Origin: Cytophagia bacterium CHB2
GTDB taxonomy: Bacteria; Zhuqueibacterota; Zhuqueibacteria; Zhuqueibacterales; Zhuqueibacteraceae
Direction of reading: 5' to 3'
Length of the DNA stretch: 50,055 nt
NCBI GenBank assembly: GCA_030263535.1
Contig: SZPB01000052.1
Coordinates: 1 to 50,055, forward strand
In this document: in pieces, positions 18,280 through 24,711 of the stretch
How the letters are laid out: each line of letters starts with the position of its first letter
How positions within the stretch are numbered: the first letter of the stretch is position 1
The notes under the pieces: model-generated
Database searches by the model: none
Told to the model about the DNA's origin: nothing
What the model saw: only the letters and a program-made list of their open reading frames with translations
Position numbers and translations under genes: made by a program

Positions 18280-19044
18280 TTACTCCGGCAGGCGAAAGCC
18301 GTAGCGATTGAAGATGGCGCGCGCCGGTGCGGAGCGCAGAAAGTCGAGATAAGTTTTAGCGAGGGGATTTTCCTTCCCAATATTCGTCAACACCGCGCCT
18401 TGCTCCAGACGAGGGTGGCTGGTTTCGGGGATTTCAAAAAAACTGCCAAGGCGTGACAATTTGGGCGACAGCACCAGCGCCAACGCCACAATGCCGGCGT
18501 CAGCGTTGCCGGTTTGCACGAATTGCGCGGTTTGCGCGATATTCTCTCCCTGCACGATTTTTTTCTGGACAGTTTCCCACAGGTTATAATGTTCCAGCGC
18601 GGCTTTGGCGGCTCGGCCATATGGCGCGTGCTCGGGATTGGCAAGCGCCAGTTTTTTGATCTGTGCCTCACGCGCGATTTGCAACCCCGCCGCCACGTCA
18701 ATATCGGTTTTAATCGTCCACAAAACGATGCGCCCAACGGCGTACATCGTCAAGCTACTCGAATCCGCCAGCCCGGCCTTGATCAATTCGCGCGGATATT
18801 TCATGTCGGCGGACAAAAAAACGTCGAAGGGCGCGCCGTGTTGAATTTGGGCAAAGAAATTTCCGGAAGATCCAAAGGAGACTTTCAGAACGGCGTGCGG
18901 GTGAGTTTTTTGAAATTCGGCGTTCAATTCTTCCAGGCAATAAACCAAATCCGAGGCAGCGGCCACAGCAATGGTTCCGGTTTTTTGCGCATAAACGCTC
19001 GAAACCACGCAACCGATGAACAAACAGAAGACAATTATTTTCAT
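18280..19044 (-). CDS. modA: Molybdate-binding periplasmic protein
   Basis: Start chosen at ATG 19044; an in-frame TTG at 19062 has no advantage, while AAAGG lies about ten bases upstream of the ATG. Signal peptide about residues 1-19 (MKIIVFCLFIGCVVSSVYAQ). The mature protein follows ModA: IAVAAASDLVYCLEELNAEF, VSFGSSGNFFAQIQHGAPFD and VFLSADMKYP bear the Ser residues that hold the oxyanion. Length of 254 residues is normal. It is the first gene of modA-modB-SRPBCC. The 386-base gap to the divergent cyclase gene contains no recognisable ModE site. Confidence 0.93.
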   Translation of the reverse strand: MKIIVFCLFIGCVVSSVYAQKTGTIAVAAASDLVYCLEELNAEFQKTHPHAVLKVSFGSSGNFFAQIQHGAPFDVFLSADMKYPRELIKAGLADSSSLTMYAVGRIVLWTIKTDIDVAAGLQIAREAQIKKLALANPEHAPYGRAAKAALEHYNLWETVQKKIVQGENIAQTAQFVQTGNADAGIVALALVLSPKLSRLGSFFEIPETSHPRLEQGAVLTNIGKENPLAKTYLDFLRSAPARAIFNRYGFRLPE

Positions 19045-19430
19045 CCCGCAACGGCCTTTCAATCTAGTGTTTTTCCATCTCGCCGGCCTCGCGCAAAGCG
19101 CGAGAGAAATTTCGAGAGAAAATTACGTGCGGTTTTGCGTCTGCTCAATTTGTCATGCTTATTGGCAAAAGTCAAATCAAAATTTTGGAAGCTGTATCAA
19201 GCAGTTCGGGCGTCTCAAAATCAGACAAATTTGAACAAATAATCGGTGTTCTAAGCTTTTGATTATATTGGCACATTGCCCTGGCACAGGCCTTGCAAAT
19301 TGACCGGGCGGTACGTGAGTAGGGATTGCGCGACCGCGCCCAAGTTTGAAAGCCGGTGTCCCTCCACCCGCCCGAGCGCTGTGAGCCAATCCATCGCAAC
19401 TAATTCTGCCAAGTCATAGAGAGAGAATTC
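19045..19430. other. Divergent intergenic region between modA and the cyclase gene
   Basis: Both outward promoters should lie here. A short perfect hairpin (CTCGCGC AAA GCGCGAG) sits at 19088-19104. No clear operator, riboswitch or promoter boxes. Open frames on the minus strand here show no family. Confidence 0.4.
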
Positions 19431-20780
19431 ATGGACTCGAATAACAACTCTCAACCCGTTTCCGAGATGTCGGGATTCAAAAACAATTCCTGCAAGCTAT
19501 CGGCGATCATGTTCACCGACATCAAGGGTTTCAGCCGGCGTATGGGCGAAAACGAACGCTTCACGCTCAAACTCCTGCGCGACCACAATCGCATCATGCG
19601 TTTTCTCGTGCGCAAGCATCGCGGCCGCATCGTGAAGAGCACCGGCGACGGTTATTTAATGGATTTCGACAGCGCGGTGGAAGCCGTGCAATGCGCCATC
19701 GAAGCACAGGAACGCTTCACGCGCTACAACTTCGACAAGCCCGAGTCGGATCAGATTCACGTGCGCATGGGCATCAACCTCGGCGAAGTCCGCATCGTGG
19801 ACGGCGATTTGTTCGGCGACGAGGTCAACATCGCGGCGCGCCTGCAAACCTTGGCCGAACCCAGCGGCATTTGCATCACCCGCGAAGTTTATGAAATGGT
19901 CAAAACCAAGCTCACCATCGTTGCGGTCAACTTCGGCCCGCAAGAATTGAAAAACATCTGCCAGAAGGTTGAAGTCTTCAAAGTTTTGATAAAGCCGCTC
20001 GGGCATGCCGCCATCGAAATTGCGCCCAGCCGCCATGAAAAATTGCAGGTGAGCGAAACCCAGGTCTTTGAGCCCTATCTCGTGGGGGAATCCACGAACG
20101 GCGCGCTTGCGCATCCGCCGGCGCTGAACGGGCAGCCCAAAAATTTCCGCCACTTTTTCAAGCCGATTACTTCCCGCCCAAATTTACGCCGCGCGTTGCC
20201 GTTAGTAACCCTCGGCATTTTGCTGCCGGCGCTGTTCTTTCAGCCTGGCACCTCGCAACGCGGCTTATCCTCCGCCTCGCTCGCTTCGATTCAACAAATC
20301 GTGCCGGATACGCTGCAACGCAGAACCAATTCCACGGAAGCATCGGCTCAAACCTCACTGCTGGTGACTTATTTTGATAATCGCACGGCAGATGAACGCG
20401 ATGCCTGGCTCGCCGCCGGCTTGACGGACATGCTCATTACTGATATGCAGGGTGTGAACGGTTTGCAGGTGTTGGGCCGCGCTGAACTTGAAGACGCCAT
20501 GCAAACCGCGGGCGGCAAGCCTGCCGGCATGAATCTGCAATTCGCGCGCGCGGTGGCGCAACATACCGCCTCCGATCTGATGCTCTGCGGCAGCATCGTG
20601 CGCGACGGCAACACCCTGCGCTTCGACGTGCAGGTATTCGAAACACACTCCGGCGAATTGCTGCTGGCGGAAAAAGTTTCCGGCGAGAGTGTGTTGCAGA
20701 TGGTGACGGACTTGTCGAATCAATTGAAGATGAAGCTGGAGCCGTTGATGATGAATCGCGCCATGTTAGCACAAAAATAG
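19431..20780 (+). CDS. Class III nucleotidyl cyclase joined to a TolB/FlgO-like domain, 449 aa
   Basis: ATG 19431, preceded by GAGAGAG. Residues 22-190 form a class III cyclase domain: FTDIKGFS carries metal Asp30, STGDGYLMDF carries Asp74, and VNIAARLQ gives the Asn133/Arg137 pair used in catalysis, so it looks active in making cAMP or cGMP. One membrane helix lies at about 254-271 (RALPLVTLGILLPALFF). Residues 309-445 (LLVTYFDNRTADERDAWLAA, then LMLCGSIVRDGNTLRFDVQV) resemble the TolB N-terminal/FlgO-like fold seen after cyclase domains in other bacteria. The orientation would put the cyclase in the cytoplasm and the C-part outside. A strong terminator follows. Confidence 0.87.
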   Translation: MDSNNNSQPVSEMSGFKNNSCKLSAIMFTDIKGFSRRMGENERFTLKLLRDHNRIMRFLVRKHRGRIVKSTGDGYLMDFDSAVEAVQCAIEAQERFTRYNFDKPESDQIHVRMGINLGEVRIVDGDLFGDEVNIAARLQTLAEPSGICITREVYEMVKTKLTIVAVNFGPQELKNICQKVEVFKVLIKPLGHAAIEIAPSRHEKLQVSETQVFEPYLVGESTNGALAHPPALNGQPKNFRHFFKPITSRPNLRRALPLVTLGILLPALFFQPGTSQRGLSSASLASIQQIVPDTLQRRTNSTEASAQTSLLVTYFDNRTADERDAWLAAGLTDMLITDMQGVNGLQVLGRAELEDAMQTAGGKPAGMNLQFARAVAQHTASDLMLCGSIVRDGNTLRFDVQVFETHSGELLLAEKVSGESVLQMVTDLSNQLKMKLEPLMMNRAMLAQK

Positions 20781-20837
20781 AAGCTGTTTTTACATATACA
20801 CTTGCTGTTTCCTTTCCCATTGTGTGAGTTGTGCCTA

Positions 20838-20868
20838 AGCCTGCAATTTGAATTGCAGGCTTTTTTAT
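20838..20868 (+). terminator. Rho-independent terminator after the cyclase gene
   Basis: A perfect 11-base stem (AGCCTGCAATT / AATTGCAGGCT) directly followed by TTTTTATTT. It lies 57 bases past the stop of the cyclase and 30 bases before dinB, separating the two transcripts. Confidence 0.88.
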
Positions 20869-20897
20869 TTATATCGTAATGATTATTTTGTGGCGTC

Positions 20898-22127
20898 ATG
20901 CCAATTTCCGAGAACAATCTTCCGTTGCGCTGGCTCTTTCTCGATTTGAATGCGTATTTTGCCTCCATCGAGCAAGAGCTGCGGCCCGAGCTGCGCGGCA
21001 AACCGGTGGGCGTGGTGCCGGTGATGACGGACAGCACGTGTTGCATCGCCGCGAGTTATGAAGCCAAAGGCTTCGGCGTTAAAACCGGCACCATCGTGCG
21101 CGACGCCAAAAAGCTTTGCCCACAAATTCAGTTGGTCGAAGCGCGGCATCGCGTTTATGTCGAATACCATCATAAAATCGTACAGGCGGTGGAATCCTGC
21201 CTGCCGGTGGCTGCGGTGTTGTCGATTGACGAGATGGCTTGCCGGTTGATTGGAAGAGAGCGCGAGCTTGAGAAGGCACTGGCCTTTGGCCGGAAAATCA
21301 AGCAAGCGCTGCGCGAGAAAGTTGGCAGCACGCTGCGCTGCTCCGTCGGCCTTGCGCCCAACCGCTTTTTGGCGAAAGTCGCCACGGATTTGCAGAAGCC
21401 CGACGGCCTCGTGGTGATTCGCGCCGAAGATTTGCCCGGGATTCTTCATCCTTTGCAATTGCAGGATTTGCCGGGTATCGGCGCACGCATGAACAAGCGT
21501 TTGCTCAAACACGGCGTTTATACTGTCAAGCAGCTTTGCGCGCTTTCTAAAATCGAGATGGGCAAAATTTGGGGCGGCATTATCGGCGAGCGCTTTTGGC
21601 ACTGGCTGCGCGGCGATGATTTGCCGGAGATCGCGACGCAGCGCCGCACGGTCGGGCATTCGCATGTGTTGCCGCCGGAATTGCGCAACGACGAGGGCGC
21701 ATATGCCGTGGCGAAAAAACTCGTGCACAAAGCCGCGGCGCGTTTGCGGCACATGAATTATTGGGCGGGTGTGTTGGCGGTGAATATCCGCTTCAGTTGG
21801 GAAGAAGGGTGGTCGGAACAAATCAGCATGGTCGAATGCCAGGATACCTTGACGATGCTCGAAGCCTTGGCGCAGGTATGGCAACAACGGCCGCAAGGAA
21901 ATCCCGTGGCGGTGGGCGTGACCTTGCTCGATCTTGTGCCGAACGAGCTGCACAATCTCTCGCTGTTCGAAGATCCCAAGCGCAGCAAGCTTGCGCAGGC
22001 GATGGATGCCATTAACGCCAAATACGGCAACGACGTCGTCTACTTCGGCGGTATTCACGCCTCCAAACACGCCGCACCCACGCGCATTGCGTTCAGCAGC
22101 ATTCCGGAGCTGTGGACGTTTGAGTGA
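20898..22127 (+). CDS. dinB: Y-family DNA polymerase (DNA polymerase IV-like)
   Basis: ATG 20898. Residues 12-25 (WLFLDLNAYFASIE) hold the first catalytic Asp, with Asn in place of the second Asp of the usual D-x-D and Phe as steric gate; SIDEMACRL carries the catalytic Asp-Glu pair. GSTLRCSVGLAPNRFLAKVA is the family palm motif, and LQDLPGIGARMNKRLLKHGV a thumb-region helix-hairpin-helix. The C-terminal little-finger domain spans about 240-350. It bypasses DNA lesions with low fidelity. At 409 residues it is slightly longer than E. coli Pol IV. No clamp-binding motif or LexA box was recognised. A hairpin (GACGGC / GCCGTC, 22200-22219) follows and may be a weak terminator. Confidence 0.93.
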   Translation: MPISENNLPLRWLFLDLNAYFASIEQELRPELRGKPVGVVPVMTDSTCCIAASYEAKGFGVKTGTIVRDAKKLCPQIQLVEARHRVYVEYHHKIVQAVESCLPVAAVLSIDEMACRLIGRERELEKALAFGRKIKQALREKVGSTLRCSVGLAPNRFLAKVATDLQKPDGLVVIRAEDLPGILHPLQLQDLPGIGARMNKRLLKHGVYTVKQLCALSKIEMGKIWGGIIGERFWHWLRGDDLPEIATQRRTVGHSHVLPPELRNDEGAYAVAKKLVHKAAARLRHMNYWAGVLAVNIRFSWEEGWSEQISMVECQDTLTMLEALAQVWQQRPQGNPVAVGVTLLDLVPNELHNLSLFEDPKRSKLAQAMDAINAKYGNDVVYFGGIHASKHAAPTRIAFSSIPELWTFE

Positions 22128-22339
22128 GGATACTGTGATGAGGATTTCCCCTTGCGCTTTTCAACTTCTTGTGTCAAATTAGGAAAATTTTAAACTCAAG
22201 ACGGCTAGGTTTTGCCGTCGTTTGAAAATAGAAGCACGCTATTGAAGAAACAAAATCAATAATAGCTGCTGAAGCCGTGGGCAGGAGATTAAGCACTCTT
22301 GTGTACTGTTACCTCAATCTGAAAAAGTATCATTTCGAG

Positions 22340-22413
22340 TTGTCATTCAGACGAATCTTGTGAAGTATTAAGCACAGCGCCGAATACTTCACAAGATTCC
22401 GACGGAATGACAA
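22340..22413. repeat. Long near-perfect inverted repeat, 30-base arms
   Basis: Arms at 22340-22369 and 22383-22413 pair almost perfectly, containing CGAATCTTGTGAAGTATT and its complement around a 13-base loop. The same motif (TGTCATTC...GAATCTTGTGAAG) returns, diverged, at 24491-24593, which points to a dispersed intergenic repeat family of the genome. Confidence 0.8.
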
Positions 22414-22442
22414 ATCAAAATACTCATACAAATTAACGCAAC

Positions 22443-22625
22443 AACGTACTGCTTCGTGTTCTGCCAGAGAGCAAGGCACACGAGTTACTGGATTTCGGCG
22501 ACTTTTTGCTGTGCCGCCTTCCCAAGCTCCCGAATGGCCAAAAACTGTGTGATCAATTCGCAGGAGTTTGGCAGGATGACCGTACGGCAGATGAGATCAT
22601 TGCCGATATTCGCAATAGCCGATAA
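22443..22625 (+). pseudogene. Remnant of an antitoxin gene (DUF2281/VapB-like ends)
   Basis: A frame that begins without a usual start codon reads LPESKAHELLDFGDFLLCRL, the N-part seen in DUF2281-type antitoxins, and ends QDDRTADEIIADIRNSR, which resembles the C-terminal tail of VapB-type antitoxins. It stops ten bases before the PduL gene. No adjacent toxin is visible. Incomplete, and best treated as a relic. Confidence 0.5.
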
Positions 22626-22634
22626 AATCATACC

Positions 22635-23381
22635 ATGCCCCTCACCATTCCCGTTGGCGTTTCCAATCGCCACTTTCATCTCGCCCAAGCTGACGTTGAA
22701 AGACTCTTCGGCGCCGGCTATCAGCTCACAAAGCTGCGCGATATCTCGCAAAAAGGTCAGTTTGCTGCAAATGAAACCGTTGATGTCGTCGGCCCGAAAG
22801 GCAGGCTCGAGCGCGTGCGCGTGGTTGGCCCGGCGCGCGGCCAAACGCAACTGGAAATCTCCCGCACCGATGCCGTCACCCTCGGCCTCAATCCGCCGGT
22901 GCGTTATTCCGGAGATTTGAAAGGCTCGGTAGGCGCGCGGCTGATTGGCCCGAAGGGCGAAGTTGTGTTAAGTGAAGGCATCATCATTCCGCAGCGCCAC
23001 ATTCACATGAGTCCCGCAGACGCGAAGAAATTCGGCGTGAAAGATCGTGACCGCGTCATCGTTACGCCGCTGCCCAAAATGCTGCCGGCCGGCAGTGAAG
23101 ATCGTGGCGTTATTTTTGATAATGTTTTGATCCGTGTCGATCCTTCCTTTGTACTCGATTTTCACCTGGACACTGACGAGGCCAATGCGGCGGGACTCAC
23201 GAATGGCGACAAAGTCTATATTACCGGCCATTCGAAGAATGTGGAGGCGGCCGCGAAATTGATCACCGAAAACGACGTGCGCCGCGCCATTCTGGAAAAA
23301 AGAAGAATGAAAGTTCCTGCCGGCGCAAAGGTGACGCCCGCTGCGGCCGAGCTGGCAAAGGCACACAAGGTGTTTGTTTGA
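22635..23381 (+). CDS. PduL-type phosphate acyltransferase (phosphotransacylase), 248 aa
   Basis: ATG 22635. The product has the two PduL halves: VSNRHFHLAQADVERLFG near the N-terminus and IIPQRHIHMSPADAKKFGV in the second half, with paired His zinc ligands. PduL exchanges CoA and phosphate on short acyl groups (propionyl- or acetyl-CoA to the acyl phosphate), and stands in place of Pta. Residues about 208-248 (LITENDVRRAILEKRRMKVP, then AKVTPAAAELAKAH) form a C-terminal extension resembling the tail motif found on several acyl-CoA/aldehyde enzymes. No bacterial microcompartment shell gene is in the window, so it probably works in the cytosol. The minisatellite begins six bases after the stop. 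Confidence 0.88.
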   Translation: MPLTIPVGVSNRHFHLAQADVERLFGAGYQLTKLRDISQKGQFAANETVDVVGPKGRLERVRVVGPARGQTQLEISRTDAVTLGLNPPVRYSGDLKGSVGARLIGPKGEVVLSEGIIIPQRHIHMSPADAKKFGVKDRDRVIVTPLPKMLPAGSEDRGVIFDNVLIRVDPSFVLDFHLDTDEANAAGLTNGDKVYITGHSKNVEAAAKLITENDVRRAILEKRRMKVPAGAKVTPAAAELAKAHKVFV

Positions 23382-23387
23382 TGACGG

Positions 23388-23617
23388 TTGCTGGCGGCTG
23401 GTTGCTGGTTTGCTGGTTGGTTGCTGGTTGGTTGCTGGTTGGTTGCTGGTTGGTTGCTGGTTGGTTGCTGGTTGGTTGCTGGTTGGTTGCTGGTTGGTTG
23501 CTGGTTGGTGCTGGTTGGTTGCTGGTTGGTTGCTGGTTGGTTGCTGGTTGGTTGCTGGTTGGTTGCTGGTTGGTTGCTGGTTGGTTGCTGGCTGGTTGCT
23601 GGCTGGTTGCTGGCTGG
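23388..23617. repeat. 11-bp minisatellite, about 19 regular units plus degenerate ends
   Basis: From 23410 to 23617 the unit TTGCTGGTTGG is repeated 19 times: one unit (23509-23518) has 10 bases and the last three carry the same T-to-C change (TTGCTGGCTGG). Less regular units occupy 23388-23409. It starts directly after the PduL stop. Because 11 is not a multiple of three, all reading frames stay open for long distances, which creates spurious long frames on both strands. No spacers, so not CRISPR. Confidence 0.95.
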
Positions 23618-23640
23618 TGCCTGAGCCTGTCGAAGGCACC
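23616..23640. repeat. Short palindrome GGTGCCT...AGGCACC at the end of the minisatellite
   Basis: Seven-base arms around GAGCCTGTCGA. The inner GCCTGAGCCTGTCGAAGGC resembles a short intergenic motif (CCTTCGACAGGCTCAGG) that is known to recur in many bacterial genomes. It could close the array or act as a weak transcript end. Confidence 0.6.
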
Positions 23641-23685
23641 TGCTGCGAAACAACATAAATCTGCGAGTGCCATCACGCCTTCTTC

Positions 23686-24447
23686 ATGAAAGATTCTGAA
23701 CCTCTTTTTTGTCTGCTTTGTCAGGGCCGTTGGCTGCCCCGTCAAGTGAGAATCAATTTCCAAGATCATTTTCATGTCTTGCCGCCGCCGCACGCCGAAC
23801 GCGCTGAGGCGTTTTGGCAGGAGTTGGCAGAAACTTCCGGCAATCATTTCTACAATGGAGAGCTTTTTCGGCTGGAGAAATTTTCAGCAAGCCCGGAATT
23901 CTTGGAGATGAGTTTAACGCGAACCTGTTATCGCGATCAACTTTACAACAATGCTCATCTCCAGGAAATGGGCGAAGCCGCAGCGACGCGCGGCCTGGGC
24001 GTCAGCGCGATTGTCATCACCAGTGATGGCTATACGCCCATCATCCGCCGCAGCTTGCATTTGGGTGAAGCACCTGGCATGTTGGACGTCATTGGCGGGC
24101 ATGCGCATCCCAATCTGCATGTGCGCGCCGGCAAGCCGGATTTGTTTGCTGCCATCGCCGATGAAGTCACGGCCGAGTTGGGCCTGAAGCCCGAGGACGT
24201 AAAGGTCGAATGCTGCAGCGGCCTCATCGAACATCCCATCACATTGAAACCGGACATCATTTTTTTGACGCGCATCACTTGCACAATGGCGCAACTCGAA
24301 CAATTGGTGAAGCACGCCAGCGAAGCCGAGGAATTTACCGAATTGCTGGCGGTGCGGGTTTCTGCGGTGGCTGAATTCATGGCGGCTCATCGCACGGAGT
24401 TGACGCCGCCGGCGCTGGGGTGCTTGACGATTTTGGCGTTGTCTTAA
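23686..24447 (+). CDS. NUDT22-like Nudix hydrolase, 253 aa
   Basis: ATG 23686; no strong ribosome-binding site. The sequence resembles animal NUDT22: LTRTCYRDQLYNN, GLGVSAIVITSDGYTPIIRR and GEAPGMLDVIGGHAHP align with the NUDT22 pattern, and FAAIADEVTAELGL stands for the helix of the Nudix box with Arg replaced and only part of the Glu set kept. NUDT22 cleaves UDP-glucose and UDP-galactose to sugar-1-phosphate and UMP; transfer of that activity to this protein is inference. It follows the minisatellite and precedes a repeat-filled gap, so it is likely transcribed alone. Confidence 0.75.
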   Translation: MKDSEPLFCLLCQGRWLPRQVRINFQDHFHVLPPPHAERAEAFWQELAETSGNHFYNGELFRLEKFSASPEFLEMSLTRTCYRDQLYNNAHLQEMGEAAATRGLGVSAIVITSDGYTPIIRRSLHLGEAPGMLDVIGGHAHPNLHVRAGKPDLFAAIADEVTAELGLKPEDVKVECCSGLIEHPITLKPDIIFLTRITCTMAQLEQLVKHASEAEEFTELLAVRVSAVAEFMAAHRTELTPPALGCLTILALS

Positions 24448-24490
24448 TCGAACGCATTTCGCAAGGTTGACGCTGGCATCCACACCGCAA

Positions 24491-24593
24491 CTGTCATTCT
24501 GAAAGATTCTGGTGAAGCAACTGCCCGCTCGCGAGTACTTCGCAAGTTCCTTGCGTTGTCGCGAGTACTTCACAGGATCCCTGGATGACAGGG
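24491..24593. repeat. Inverted repeat of the GAATCTTGTGAAG family
   Basis: Outer arms CTGTCATTCTGAAAGATTCT... and ...GGATCCCTGGATGACAG are imperfect complements. Between them the motif TCGCGAGTACTTC occurs twice directly, followed by GCAAG and ACAGG. It belongs with the element at 22340-22413 and lies just past the Nudix gene. Confidence 0.65.
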
Positions 24594-24711
24594 CCGGTGG
24601 TTGATGGCAGTATTTGAGATTCTCAGAGTGAGGTGACATGGCAGATTCCTTCTGGATGACAGAACCGGTGGTTGATGACAATTCTTGAGATTCTTGGAGT
24701 GAGGTGAAATG
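24581..24711 (+). repeat. 60-bp direct duplication that copies a ribosome-binding site and start codon
   Basis: Copies at 24581-24640 and 24652-24711, period 71 bases, share CTGGATGACAG, CCGGTGGTTGATG and GAGTGAGGTGA-ATG. The second copy ends in the AGGTG site and ATG of dacB; the first ends in the same site and an ATG in another frame. Confidence 0.85.
24638..24688 (+). CDS. Possible 16-residue leader peptide upstream of dacB
   Basis: ATG 24638 has the same GAGGTGA site as dacB, because both come from the duplication. It reads MADSFWMTEPVVDDNS and stops 20 bases before the dacB ATG. It may be translated and affect dacB expression, or be a by-product of the duplication. Confidence 0.3.
   Translation: MADSFWMTEPVVDDNS

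Noticed and set aside
20883-22070. 395-codon minus-strand frame opposite dinB
   Set aside because: Antisense of the polymerase; no domain recognised.
23388-23617. CRISPR array
   Set aside because: The units are 11 bases, directly adjoining, with no spacers and no cas genes nearby.
22968-23847. Long open frames on both strands across the minisatellite, translating to NQQPTSNQPAT or GWLLVGCWLVA repeats
   Set aside because: They arise from an 11-base repeat without stop codons in any frame; they overlap PduL and the Nudix gene antisense and have no start signals or domains.
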